From Steinernema hermaphroditum (taxonomy: Eukaryota > Nematoda > Chromadorea > Rhabditida > Steinernematidae), in contig CM059624.1 of NCBI GenBank assembly GCA_030435675.1, forward strand, positions 8,580,769 to 8,644,768: a DNA stretch of 64,000 nt, in the 5' to 3' direction. Shown piece by piece: positions 1-11,730 of the stretch. A program made the position numbers and the translations under genes. Numbering within the stretch: position 1 is the first letter of the stretch; each line of letters starts with the position of its first letter. The notes beneath the pieces are model-generated. The model ran no database searches. It worked only from the letters and a program-made list of their open reading frames with translations, and was not told the origin of the DNA.

Positions 1-2775
1 GAGCATTCCCTCGAAGACAACTGTCTGCGTTTTGCAGGATGAGCACCGCTTAGGCGACACCGTTTGGAGCTGAAGGGGGTAAGGTAAGGTGCGCTTCGAG
101 GAGAGCACTCACGCTGAAGATCTGGTTGATGGGCGAGTCGGCGAACTGCTTCGAGATCGAGTCGTACTTCGCGGCGTCGGCACGGATGTTCTCTCCGGTG
201 AACTCAGGAAGCACTACTGGCTTCGGGTTGCTGACCTGAAATGAGTCCATCAGAGGCGCGAGGAAGAACCGGAGATAACAAACCACGTTTGTGTCTTCGT
301 GCAGCGCGTCGATGAGGATGTTCTCGAACTCCGCGGCGTCGTGCTGTTGTCCGTTGGCGAGGAACTCGTTGACGTGGTCCGCGAACACCGCCTGAAGAAC
401 TCGTCAGTCGGTGGGGAAGACGAACTCACCCGGAAAGCCTCGGGCTGCACCGCCACGAACTCTGCGCACCACATCATATCCAGAAGGGCCGTGAAGGCTG
501 CCGATATGACCCCCTCGGAACCCATTCTGCTGTCCCTGAAAGGGTTGCTCCTGGTCAGAAGGCTCGAGCCAACCTGTTGACGATGCGCGTGAAGTTCTTC
601 CTGCAAAAGAGCGCGCGGAGGGGCCCCGTGTTGGAGAGCGCCTGCAGCGTCGCGTTCATGAAGCACGTGTTTACAATGTTGATGAGCCCAGTGTAGCCCG
701 GCTGCTGAAAGTAGGGAGGGCGGATTACGGTAGCTTCTCTCGCGACTCACCGCTTGGCCCTTTCGCGACTTCTTCCGGAGGTTCTCCACGCACGCTTCGT
801 AGACGGACATGACGTTGATTTGGAACTCTGCCCTGCAAGGCTTCTTGAACTCGTTCTGTGGACACTCGGACTTACTCTTTCTTCTCGGTGGGCTCCTTCG
901 CCATTCGATCGACGGTAGCTCGCGGTGGAGGGAGGGCTGGAGCACTTCGGGCGATGGACGCGAGCGAAGACACGCTAGAATAAGTGATGAGGAGGCAAAG
1001 AAGTCGCAGTTTCTCGAAGAAACGGTAGAGTTGTGGGAAAGTTGGCTGATTCTTCGAGCGCCTCGAGGAGGTTGGCATCGAAGTCAGTGGAGTTGGTTCG
1101 ACCGGTCCCCGATCCCGGGTCCGACCGGAATGAGAGGAGGGACCCACCTGGGAGACGCTGAGACGTCTGGCCGCGCTCCTCCGAGTGTCCTAACGTCTTT
1201 TCCATTACAGGTCTCGCTTGAAGGAGAGTGGCCGAAGCCGTTGGCATCGGGCGACTTCGGCTTCATCGAGCGATCGACCGCAGGTACCTGGCGGAGGACA
1301 GGCGGGTCAGGACGTGAAGGCGCCAGAGGCGCAACGCGATTCCTGAGGGAGAAGGAAGGCGTCGGTGGCGGTCGAGGCGGGAACGATGTCGACGGTTTAA
1401 CGGTACCGTAAGGCTGTACCCTCGGGGCGCCATTTTCGATGAACGGAATGTTGTCGGAGATGGTAAAGGCCCCCACACTCTCGGAGGAGAAGGACTGCGG
1501 AAGTGCGGGTTGGAAGCCTGGCGTCGAGGTGCCGGGGGGCGAAGGCGGACGTACAGGCGAAGGTCCCCGGGACGGGGGACGCGACTTCGGCTTCAAGAGG
1601 TCGGGACATACGCCGACGCGCTTCGAGGTGCGTAGCTTGGCGATCGCCTTGACGATGTCGATGTCGCCATCGCCGAGCAGTGAGGTCCGCCGGGAGGAGC
1701 CGTCGGCTCTGGCCACGTAGGCTGGGTAGGTCGTGCGCCACGCGGCGAAACCGCCCTTTAGGTACAGTGGAGGTACCTTTGGACGGTAGTGGTTGTTGTA
1801 GTCGTAGAGGGCCGCGTAGAGGATCCCCGCGGCGGAATTCCTGGTGAGCTTTCCGTTCGCTTCGAAGGGATCGGGCTGCTCGCCGGAGTCCAGAAGCACG
1901 ATGAGGTCGAAGTCAGTGAGGCGGTTTAGGAGCACCCTGGATCCCAGAGGGACCGACTTCAAAATCACTTGGAAGATGCATCTGGAAAGGGAGTTTCAGG
2001 AGCGTTAAGGCTGCGAACTCACGAGTTCTCAAGACAGCTCCGCGGAATCCCCACCACAGATATCTGCGACTCCTTTGAGAATTTGACGATTTCGGCTTTG
2101 TGCTCTCGGAAGTCGACAACGAGTGCCGATTTCGGGTCCTTCTTGCCGCTGACGGTCCTGACGAGATCGAGCGGGGTGATCGAGTAGGTGGACGAACGCA
2201 CTGAAGGGCCTTCTGAGCGGAGAAGGTAGCTAGCAGGGCCTACCTGTGGACGCGCTCTCCGCGCCATTTTCGGACTTCCCGTTGACGGCCATCGGCCCCT
2301 TATCGGCCCTGAGGGAGTTCCGACGCCGGCCGTATAACGCAGTCAACGTCTTTTCGATCCTTTCGAGATCCACCAGGCACTTCTTGTTGATCAGAAACAG
2401 TTTTCCTTCCTAAGACCGCTTATCAGGAAACGCGGGACAGGGCTTACTGGGGAGTCCTTCTTGGAAATCTTCGAGTGGATCGGATGCTGCCGCGTGACGA
2501 GGACGCAGAGCTCGCAGATCTGGAAGAGGAGGGTGTACTCGTTCTCGAGGTTTCCGCTCCGCCGCTCGGCCATCACGCCCTTCACGAAGCTCTCCACCGT
2601 GCGCAGCAGCCTGAAAGGGACACTTCAAATGGGCACACGAGGGGACGCACTCTTCTAGAGACTGCTTCGGCGTCAGAAGCTTCTTCTTGACGTCGCCGCT
2701 AAGGGGTGCGACGAGGTTTAGCTGCTCGAGGCTGTCGAAGCGGAGCTTCGGGGGCGGGGGGTCGCCCGTGGTCAT
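1..2775 (-). CDS. USP8-like ubiquitin carboxyl-terminal hydrolase (partial, C-terminus beyond window)
   Basis: A cysteine protease that would remove ubiquitin from substrates; the USP8 family works on endosomal sorting. Eleven exons join in phase: 2775-2651, 2610-2448, 2409-2244, 2212-2023, 1981-1209, 974-751, 704-574, 535-430, 391-284, 235-113, 69-1 (726 codons seen). Order of domains: an N-terminal helical region resembling the USP8 dimerisation domain (exons 1-3), a rhodanese-like domain (exons 4-5), a long Pro/Ser-rich linker, then the USP catalytic core. The Cys box in exon 7 reads GLINIVNTCFMNA, the QHDAAEF motif is in exon 9, and a CxxC zinc ribbon half (RCSSC) is in exon 11. The catalytic His box lies off the left edge. 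The usual LGNTC is IVNTC here. The 975-1208 intron boundary is the least certain junction; a small extra exon could lie there. Confidence 0.9.
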
Positions 2776-3282
2776 CTCGAATCCGCCCTCACAGTGTCAA
2801 GAGGCCCGCTGACCACTGGAGAAACGGCGAGGTTTCGTCGTGGGTGGTCGAGAGTGCTCGCAGTCTCAAAAAAAGGAATGTATAATCGATTCGCGTGGAC
2901 GGCGCCACACGTCCGAAGTTCCAATTGTTCGCTTCACCTCCCCGAAACTCGACTCCGCTGAGTCACGCCGGGCTACGATCGACTCCGCCCGCAGCGTCTA
3001 TTTCGGGTTGGCTGTTTTTGTGGCGTCACAAAAACCGCGCCGTTCAGCGTGATTGTATTTACCCTGATTAGCTGCTCACAGCCTTTCTAAAAGACCTTAA
3101 GCTCTGTTAAAAAGGTCAGGAGGGTGCGTATAAATCGGTTTCTACAGAACACTGGACCATTTTGATCTCGAGAACAGGCTCATCTCGCTGCTATTCTCAT
3201 GTTTTTTTCCCACGTGCTTTTCTTGTAAACGCAGGTTCCCGGCGGTTCCCAGTGTAACCCCCTTTGAATCCTAGAGAATCCG
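2776..3282. other. Intergenic spacer between divergent USP8-like and MogA genes
   Basis: No coding signal seen. It should contain both promoters because the two flanking genes are transcribed away from it. A pyrimidine stretch ending in TAG about 8 b before the MogA start (near 3,275) could be a trans-splice acceptor. I recognise no known regulatory motif. Confidence 0.4.
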
Positions 3283-3879
3283 ATGAGAGTATCGGTGATT
3301 ACCATCAGCGATTCGTCTTTCGGCGACAAATCTTTGGACCGAAGCGGACCTCTTCTCTGTGAACTGCTGCGCAAATCCGAGAAGCTCGGCGACGCCGTTG
3401 TGGCGGATCCCCTGGTGGTTCCGGACGAGAAGGAGGTCATCTCCGAGAGCCTCCTCAGTCTCTGCGAGTCCAACGAGGTTCCTCCACGTCCTCCCTTCAC
3501 CCCCTTGTTCTCCTTTTCAGGTGATTCTGACAACTGGCGGAACGGGATTCGCGCCGCGCGACGTCACTCCGGAGGCCACCAACAGCGTCATCGAGAGAGG
3601 TGCCTTTGCCCCCCGAACCCATCAGAAAAACTCGCTTCAGCCTGTCCGGGGATCGTAGCGGCGCTCCTGAACCGGAGTCTCCAGGCGACTCCCTTCGCGG
3701 CACTCACACGTCTCTCCGCCGGAATCCGAGGCGCCACCCTGATCATCAACCTCCCAGGGAGCCCAATGGCCGTCGAGGAGTGCTTCAACGTCCTCGAGGG
3801 TGTTCTGAGTCACGCCGTCTATCTGATTAAGGACGACCGCGAGGAGGTCGCCAAGACTCACCAGAAGCACTCGGGGTAG
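3283..3879 (+). CDS. MogA/Cnx1G-type molybdopterin adenylyltransferase
   Basis: Adenylates molybdopterin before metal insertion in molybdenum-cofactor synthesis (cytosolic). Three exons, 3283-3477, 3521-3599 and 3641-3879, give about 170 residues, the normal size of a free-standing MogA domain. The start [11 protein letters not shown] is the typical first beta strand; exon 2 carries the ligand-binding [17 protein letters not shown] loop; exon 3 carries the INLPGSP motif. No MoeA half is seen, so this is the single-domain form as in C. elegans, not a gephyrin-like fusion. Intron 1 has a weak donor (gttcct) but the phase is right. Little else could have this motif set. Confidence 0.93.
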   Translation: MRVSVITISDSSFGDKSLDRSGPLLCELLRKSEKLGDAVVADPLVVPDEKEVISESLLSLCESNEVPPRPPFTPLFSFSGDSDNWRNGIRAARRHSGGHQQRHRERCLCPPNPSEKLASACPGIVAALLNRSLQATPFAALTRLSAGIRGATLIINLPGSPMAVEECFNVLEGVLSHAVYLIKDDREEVAKTHQKHSG

Positions 3880-4065
3880 AGGGACTCAGGAACTGTTAGG
3901 CCGTGAACATCACCCAAGACGCACGGGTTGTAATAAGTGCTCACGATAAAATAGTTTAGACGAGAGAGTCGAAGGTCGACGTTTCCTGGGCGAAGAAGAC
4001 GCCGCCCTGAGGAGAAAGGTTGCAAATAGTCTATTAAAATCTGCATATATCTCCAGAAGAACGTG

Positions 4066-7000
4066 CTAGGCGGTACAGGAGGGGTCCGAGGGGTTGACTG
4101 GCATCCAGGGACACTTCAGGTTCGAAACGCATGGGTTGTGTCCGATGGCGCAGTACCAGTCGTGGTAGAAGAAGAGGAAGCCGGTGAGAAGAACGAGAGA
4201 CACGTAGAAGATGAGCGAGATGATCTCTAGGCGGCGGATGACGGTTTGCCACTTGCTGTTGAGGTCGTCCTGTGGGATGAGGGAAACGAGCTCCTGCCTG
4301 CAAGGATACTGTAGAGGGGGGAGGGGCACGGGCATACCGTATGCCGTGGACGGACTTCTCGATCTTGACGATGCTGCCGGAGAGATCTTCGAGGAGCTGG
4401 TTGAAGTACTGGTAGACGATCATGTTGTCGTACTGCGCGATGCTGAGCCTTTTGCGGAGGTTCTGCCGGGGCGATGGGGTGACCTCCTGAAAGGGGCGAT
4501 TCAGAGGCGTCTCCTCGGAAGCTGACCGTGGACGGAGAGCGAAGCGAGTGCATAAGGGCATACCTGCTCCGCGGAGGGAACCTGGAACTCGCCGAGCAGC
4601 CGCCGATCGGGCGTTTCCTCAGGGCCCGGCGGGATGAGATGCAGGAGGGACATGGCCACGGAGCGGGCGGAGGCGCGTGCCCTCCCGCGGCCGTCGCCGA
4701 CGGAGCCGTTGGCTGAAGGTGCTTGCAGAAGGCGTTCCTTGATTACAGAGGTCAGAAAGGAAAGACTGGTGCCGAAGCGACAAAGCGAAGTCAGAAGCGC
4801 GACGATCTTCTTGACTTATCTGCGAGGGACTTACCGTGGACGGGAGCCGGTCCCGGCGCGCGCGGTGGTAACTAAACGTCCTGAAGAAGGCAGGCGGTGA
4901 GGGCCGCGGGGGAACACTCACCTCGAGATCCTGTTCTTGCTGATGTCGAAGGCGAGCCAACGGAGGTACCATGGGATCTGGTGCTTGATGCGGACGTCCC
5001 TCTCTAGGAAGACGAACATCGAAGTGGTTACGGTAGAGAGGCCGATGATCGCCAGCAGAATGAAGTAGTACAGGCCTGCAAATGGCACTATGAAGAAGCC
5101 GTGCTTGGACAACACAAAGGCTGGTGGGAATAGCTCGTGCAGGAGGGAGAATGGATACTTTGCTGTTTCGAGAGTTTCTATTGAACGTAGTGATTTGAGG
5201 CTATGACTGTATTGGGTATAATGGTATATCATATTATACGCCGTTTTCGTGGACTTCTCCAAAGCTTTTGATAGTGTGGAATTTAATGCCGTCTGGGAAG
5301 CCTTACATTATTACAATGTCGACTCCAATGTGATAGATATGATCAAATTACTGTATGCGAACGGAAGATCAGCGGTATTTATTGACGGTCAAGCAGCCGA
5401 ATTCGAAACAAAGAAAGGTGTTCGTCAAGGCGATTCGTTGTCACCTCTGTTATTCATTCTTACCCTACAATACGCTATGGACAAGCTGAACTGGAATGAA
5501 CGAGGATTGAAAGTTAACGGCCAAAGGCTGAACTACCTAGCCTACGCAGATGACGTCGTACTGTTATCCCATAATTTCGATGAAGCCCAGGACCTACTTC
5601 GAGAATTCTCCATTGCCACAACGCAGATAGGATTGAATATAAATATATCAAAGACCAAATGGATGAACCAGGACCGGATTCCCCATGATGGAAGGGAAAT
5701 GTTAGTAGGAAACAACGCTATAGAGAAGGTTGAAACGTTTACTTATCTCGGTCAACTGATGCGGTGGCCGCGAAACCACAACTCGGAAATTTCGCGACGA
5801 ATAGCGGCATCTTGGGCAGCGTATACCCGTTACAGACAATTTCTTACCTCTCGACGCGTGCCTATCCCTCTGAAGAAGCGATTGATTGATCAGTGTATCC
5901 AACCTGCGATGTTATATGGTTGTGAAACCTGGGCTCTCACGAAATCAACTTGGAAAAGGATCGAATGTGCCCAGAAGCGCATGGAAAGAAGAATATTGGG
6001 AATTCGGTTAATTGACAAAGTACAAAACGAGGAAATACGACGAAGAACGAAGCTGTCCGATTGGAAAGAGGCTGCAAGAAGAAGGAAATGGAACTACGCG
6101 AAGAAACTATCAACGGAACAGATGAAATGGTCTCAGAAAACCACTTTATGGAATATATCGACCGACTACGACGATCCGAAGCGCCTATGTGGAAGACCTC
6201 GTATAAGATGGGCGGACGATCTAAAGATACTACCAGGCCGCTGGAATGAAGCTTCGAATGCTGAATGGCTGTCATATTGTGAACGCTACGTTCGATGTGA
6301 ACAGAGAGAGCAAATAAATGAAATGAAATGACTGTGATGGGAGCAGCCTGTGCCTACCGCGATTTGGAACCTACCGATGAGGGGAATGCCAGAGAACGAG
6401 CCCCGTCCCCTTCTGCTCGACATGCTGAACTTGGGCATGTCCTCGACGATGGCCAGCAGAATGACGGACATACTCATCAAGGTCATGATGCCCAGTCGGA
6501 ACTTCGCATCTCTGAATGTGGCCTTGTCCACCGTCCGCAACTACTTCGACTCACCTCACGCGGCCACTCGTACTTGGTGTGTGGAATCCGATGACGGCGA
6601 CGAGAGTGATGATCGTACTCGGAATGACCAGATTGAACACTGAAGACTCTTCTGACTTCTCCTGCGCACTCTCATGTACATACCGTAGTAGAAACTCTGT
6701 CTGACGACCACCAGGTCCATGATGACCATCTCCCAAAAGAGGGGCGGGTCCAGGTAGTCGTAGAGGAAGCCGTCGGACATGATGTGGGTGTGCGTGAGGT
6801 CCAGCTGCCACTCCTGGTTATCGTAGAAGTCGATCAGCGAGAGGTTCTTCGTGTACAGCGAGTACCTGAATACTCGAAATTACAGTCGTTTCAGGGGAGT
6901 TCAACGTTGGATGATGTGCTACTACTGTCTCTGGACGTTTCTTTGCGGAATTTACAATCGTCCCTCTGGAAAGGACTTACTTTATGGAGTCGTTGGAGTG

Positions 7001-10000
7001 CGCCCACGAGCCGAAGAGGAGCGTGCACTGCTGTCTGCAAAAAGGGAGGCTGAGGGGCTGCGGAGAGGACTCACATGTCGAAGGGGAAGAACTTGACGTC
7101 GAGTTTGCAGAGGGACTCCGTGGAGAAAGGCAGGTAGTAGCGAACGTGACCCGTGTAATTGACCCGGACGTCGTTGTTGCTCAGTAGTTTGACGGCGTCG
7201 TTGAAGTTGTGGCTGTAGTAGAGTGAGAATTCGGGGATCCAGATCTCCTCCGAAGCGAGGAAGATCTCCGTGGCGCCCTCGTAGTTCTCGGGGTTCCACC
7301 GCAGGAACTCATCCTGCCAGTACTGAAAGAAGCCGTTTTTTGCCCTTGTTTTGGAAGCGTGTTGCGGAAGCCCGCAAAAAGACATAAAGCCGTAATCGTC
7401 GGAATCCTCGCCACCCGGTCGCCGTCACCTTCTTAGCCCCCGGCGATCAGGTTCGAGCCGCGCGGTGGAACCCCCGCCTCCTCGACGTAACAATCAGGTT
7501 TCGCCTTCGCCGCCGAATCGCCATCTGCTTCACTCGCTCCAGCGCACCCCTAAGTGCCGACCCTCCTGTCAAAGTGACCTCATGTATCCGAGGACCTCTC
7601 TGCTCCTCCTTCTGCTGCTCGGAGGTGTCGCTGGCGTCCGGAAGACCCACCGTGCCGTGCCGGTGGCGACGAAGTCAGGTTGGTCCATAGGGGCTAGGCA
7701 AACCGGTCGGCGCGCTGTTAAACTTTTGGAAAGTCGTCTAATTTGAACTGAACCATGATCGCGCGCGCGGAACTGAAGTTCGAAGGGCGTCACGCCTATG
7801 CGTTCGCCGGGGGAAAATTTCCAACCGGGATTAGGTCAGCGTGCAGCTATGGGGACTGTCGCCGAGTGTCCTTTTGAGGGACTCTGGCCTGGAAAACAGA
7901 GTCAAAGACGAAGACCATCTCGCAACTAATCCCTTCTCGTCTTCTGCGCCACGTCTCGGCGTTCCTTCGGCCATTCATCATTTGGACGTCATAAAACCGT
8001 TGTTCGCAAATAAATTTATGCGTTTTCGGCGTCCACCGATGTTTTGGACCGAACGTTCCCCTCCAGGAATGTGGAGACCGCCTAGAAATCCCTGGGAATC
8101 CGCCAGGAAGGCAAGGAACTCGAAGATCCCGTTTCAGTGATTGACTTCTGCGACGTGGGCGTCCCGGGCACCTGTGGCGACTCCGGCGTCTGCGTGACGA
8201 AGGACTCCGGAAACCGCTGCCGATGCCCCGACGGCTGGATGGGCCGCGGCTGCAAACGTGAGTGTCTTCCTGTGCGTACCTTGCAGGTACCGGCTTCCAG
8301 GGCCCTGTCAGGACATCTACCGTAGCTGCGAGCGGTGGCACGAGGAGCGCCGCTGCGTGTGGACGCGGCCGATCTCGCCCTTCTTCGAGGACAACTGCGC
8401 CCTCTCGTGTGGACGCTGCGTGAGTAACGGCCGAAGTCCGTCCGAGGGTCCTCGACCTTTGGGTATCGAGTGCTTTCAGAGCTGCCTCTGGCCCTGCCGC
8501 CCGTCCTCGAGTTCCTCTCCTGGTTCATCGGCAGGTGGACGACGGAAACTACTTCGGGCGACCGATTCCCCGTCCCGATGAGCGGTCCCTACCGCGAGAC
8601 CCTCGAGATCCAGATCTCCGACGTCCCCAGCTTCGATCGGCCACCCCTCAACGTCAGGTGAGTCCGAGGTCCCCGGAGGCGAATCCAACTCCGATGACAT
8701 CATCTGGCGCGGCGGTCCCCTCGGTGCGTTCCAAAAAGTTATAACAAAAGAGATTCTTCGGCTCTTGTCCTCTCCCCGGGGACGATACGCGCACAATCGG
8801 GCGCTTCCTTCTTCCCTAATTATGCAAATTCGCCGCCGGGAGAAGCCACCGACTTCCGCGACTCCAGGCGGCTTCGGAAATAAAGTGTTTGCTTTCGTTA
8901 ATTAGCTTCTGAATCCAGAGGGTCCGCTTTCCAACGGAGCAATCAGAATTTCGCTTTTGTTTATCTTTGTGGTGAGAAGAAACTCCGATTCGTCGTAAAA
9001 TTATGCAAAGTGGCCACGTTCCGGGCGCGGGCCATTAGACGGGGCGCATCCCTAAAGACCACTGTCCATTCCTCGAAGACGCCGCGTGGAGAGGAACAAG
9101 TAGTGGAAGACGAGCGAGTATCATTTCGCTTTGTTGTCGGGAAATCAATTAAAATACATTCCCGGGCGAGATTGATTTGCATGCAAAATGGGCCTGCGGC
9201 GATATCAATCTAGGCCGAAATCGACCGAGGCGGTTCAAGAGGGGCGGGCCGGCGGTGTCCGCTGTTGTTGTTATTGTTTCTCGCCGACGCGCAGCGCAGC
9301 GCTAACGAACGAACGAGAGAGTGAATGTGAAGCGCGTTGGTGGATTGAAACGCCGATGAATACGATATGTCCGGAGGGTGACACGACTGACGCCGCGGCT
9401 TCAGCGTCTTCGCCTCGACTAAGGACGGCGACGACGAGCACCGGGAGGTCGGCTTCATGACGGTGAAGCCCTTCCGCGAGGACACTGGCTTCGCCGAGTT
9501 CGACAAGCCTGCGCAGGGCGACGACCTGGTCGCCATCGAGATGAACAGTAACACTGGTGAGTGGCCGGCCCGGGTTGGAGCATAGCGCCTCTTTAGGGCT
9601 GATCACAATCGAGGAGGGCACGCTGCAGGGCACCGAGATCCGCCTCGAGGTGCGCTACAAGAAGTCGTTCCTGGGACCCTCGCACCCGACGGTCTTCGCA
9701 GCGGTGAGCAAAGTACATGCCGATTTGTCATGGGGACATTAACCCTTTAGGCCAAAAGGAGCTTCCGGCTGCTTGCAGACGACGTCCTGGAGGAACGGGT
9801 CGTCCTGGAAAACGCGTTAGGAGAGCGCCGCAAATGGCTGAAGCGCTATCGGAAGACGTTCGACTACTTAAAGGATTTCTAGGGTACCTGGCAGCGAGGC
9901 CGTGCCCGCGCCGTTGTGTCTTTCCTCGTATAATAAAGCACTGTGGGCTCGGTGGCGGCGTCTCGGAACCCCTCGGGGACCTAGCCGGGTTTAGGACCCC

Positions 10001-10771
10001 AAAACTTGTCAAAAGTTTGAAGCGCGCCAACACGAAAGGCGCTAAGCGATCAATGGGAGGGCGGAAAATCGGAAAAGAAAAGATGCTCGCAAGAACACGG
10101 CGTTATTAAATAAGGAGCGGAAGGAAGGGCAAACCTACCAGCTCGAAGCTCCCCGAGAGGCTGATCGTGTTCTTGACGGCGTCCTGAAACGAAACATTGC
10201 AATCGGGGATTTGGAGGACGGAGAGGGCTGCACACGGGCCGAGGACTCAAAAAGCGTCGTTAAGAGGAAACGAGATTTGTTTTCCCCCGCAACCGGGATG
10301 GCGAAGTTTAATAAGGCTAATCGGGCCGAGGAGAGAGCCGTCTTCGGGCCGAGGACTCACCAGCTTGATGATTTGATAGAGGAAGACACTCATAGAGACG
10401 CTAACGATCTTGCTGGGATGCGTGACGGGACGCGTCCCCTGAAACCATAGGCTGTAGGGAAACCAGAGGACATCCGGGCAGGACCACCGGGTTCTAGAGA
10501 GGCGCACCTTACGGTAGAAGCGGAGGAGGTCGTCATGGAGTCTGTAGGTGACGGGGATGTCCTTGCGCCGGAGGGAACGGAAGTTCTCCGGAAGGAGGTA
10601 GTCGGACTTCCCGTAGCCTCGGCGCTGCCTCCAGGCGCCGAGCTCCTCCTCGGCGCGCTGCAGCGAGATCTCGACGGAGTCGTCGGCGGAGGCGGCGAGG
10701 CGTCGGGGGAGGAAGGCAAACAGAAGGAGCACGAGGAGCACACTTGAGTGGAGCAACGAGGGCTTGAGCAT
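4066..10771 (-). CDS. Cys-loop ligand-gated ion channel subunit, nicotinic-like LGC type
   Basis: One subunit of a pentameric plasma-membrane channel gated by a neurotransmitter. Thirteen exons join in phase to 615 residues: 10771-10508, 10438-10361, 10183-10139, 7322-7075, 7034-6981, 6865-6684, 6639-6555, 6511-6375, 5075-4922, 4880-4835, 4737-4564, 4486-4338, 4297-4066. A signal peptide (MLKPSLLHSSVLLVLLL) opens the protein; an upstream ATG at 10825 would add 18 residues but spoils the signal. The Cys-loop spans exons 4-5 with exactly 13 residues between cysteines (KLDVKFFPFDIQQ). M1 starts at VIPSTIITLVAV, M2 is RLGIMTLMSMSVILLAI, M3 is in exon 9 and M4 in exon 13. Loop C has no vicinal cysteine pair, so it is not an alpha-type subunit. 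The ligand is unknown. Exons 10-11 in the M3-M4 loop are less certain. Introns 3 and 8 are invaded by a nested gene and a LINE. Confidence 0.9.
5230..6331 (+). mobile_element. 5'-truncated RTE-type non-LTR retrotransposon (LINE) in a channel-gene intron
   Basis: Carries about 360 codons of reverse transcriptase and the C-terminal region, open from VDFSKAFDSVEF to the stop. RT motifs are intact: KKGVRQGDSLSPLLF, then AYADDVVLLSH, then a C-terminal segment with GCETWALT and GRPRIRWADD. The endonuclease and the 5' part of RT are absent, as expected for incomplete target-primed reverse transcription. The 3' end is a short AAATG repeat at 6,317-6,331. It lies antisense in the intron between the M2 and M3 exons of the channel gene, so the host splice sites are undisturbed. 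The clade (RTE rather than another APE-type LINE) is inferred from motif style. The 5' border is approximate. Confidence 0.85.
7582..9882 (+). CDS. Secreted EGF + ShKT + nitrobindin/THAP4-like beta-barrel protein, nested in a channel intron
   Basis: Seven exons join in phase to 302 residues: 7582-7678, 8138-8257, 8301-8423, 8480-8657, 9405-9556, 9597-9703, 9751-9882. Exon 1 encodes a clear signal peptide (SLLLLLLLGGVAG). Exon 2 is a six-cysteine EGF-like module (CRCPDGWMGRGC at its end). Exon 3 is a six-cysteine ShKT module ending CALSCGRC. Exons 4-7 match the THAP4/nitrobindin fold: FLSWFIGRWTTE, PYRETLEIQISDV, HREVGFMTVKPF, NTGLITIEEGT, then a basic C-terminus. The His that binds haem near the C-terminus of known nitrobindins is not visible, so haem binding is doubtful. 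Function is unknown; an extracellular lipid or haem-like ligand is a guess. The 747-b intron 4 is unusually long here. A poly(A) signal AATAAA follows at 9,931. It lies entirely in intron 3 of the opposite-strand channel gene. Confidence 0.85.
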
Positions 10772-11409
10772 GACGGCGTCGGAGCAGAGGCGAAGGCACG
10801 AGGGCGGCGGAGGTCGCGGATTCATGGCGGCGGCGACTTCACATGCGAGGAGCGCTCGGAGGAAACTCTTCGGAGGGTGTCCGGCGACGACGGCGCATCA
10901 GAATCGGTGGGATTCAGAAGGAGCCTCGCAAAAGCATACCGCGGAATTCAAAAAGTCGGAGTGGCTTCGGCCGGAGGGAGGAAGAGAAGACCGCCGCTGC
11001 TCCTCCACCCGCCTTAGAGCCTCGTTTAGGTCCCGCCCCCCACCCCTCTTCCTATGATAGTATATCCAAAGACGCCGCACAATCGTGCTCCAACCCAAAG
11101 GACGACAACCGAAAGCTGCGCAAATTTGTCTTCTGTCCTTCTAGCGCCCTTCTAGGTGCTTTCCTCAGCGGCACCGCCTGTAATTGCCGCAACTTCGAGG
11201 CAACCTATCGCAATTACTCATCGATGTGTGATGCCGAAACATTGCTCGGGTGCTCTTCGTAAAATCGCCACTTAGACTTGCAAAGGTGTATGTTTTTTTA
11301 TGGATACGGTAGAATACCGTTGAAATGGTTAGACTCAATGACTTTATAAGCTTAAGGAGCCATGAGCAACAATAACAACGGTGAAAACAAGGAAGACAGA
11401 ACTGATCAT
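10772..11409. other. Spacer between channel 5' end and rpl-38 3' end
   Basis: Should hold the channel promoter near 10,800-11,100, which is GC-rich. No conserved ORF on either strand; the 139-codon ORF at 10,843-11,262 has no recognisable feature. Nothing else seen. Confidence 0.3.
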
Positions 11410-11730
11410 TTACTTGCTCTCCTTAACCTGGAGTCCAGGGGGAAGGGACTGCTTCAGCTTCTCGGCCTTTCCTTTGTCCTGAAACGCAATAAAGTTACTC
11501 TTTCGCTCTTCGTGAAACTGATTAATTCTGCGAAAAATGCTACGAAATGTTTTTTTTCCAACAAATGACAAAGACAAATAACTAACCTGGATAACAAGGG
11601 TGTACAGGTACTTGCTGCAGCGAACCTTGAACTTGACATTGTCCTTGTTCTTCTGGATCTTGACGGACTTGGCGTCCTTCCTGCGAGCCGTGACGAGGAA
11701 CTCCTTGATCTCGTGGATTTGGCGCGGCAT
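11410..11730 (-). CDS. rpl-38: 60S ribosomal protein L38
   Basis: Structural protein of the large ribosomal subunit. Two exons, 11730-11587 and 11478-11410, give exactly 70 residues, the universal length. The sequence is near-identical to eukaryotic L38: [20 protein letters not shown], then [16 protein letters not shown], and exon 2 [16 protein letters not shown]. An acceptor (tttttacag) lies directly before the gtATG start with no upstream exon needed, which fits spliced-leader trans-splicing. Confidence 0.98.
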   Translation of the reverse strand: MPRQIHEIKEFLVTARRKDAKSVKIQKNKDNVKFKVRCSKYLYTLVIQVSYLSLSFVGKKTFRSIFRRINQFHEERKSNFIAFQDKGKAEKLKQSLPPGLQVKESK

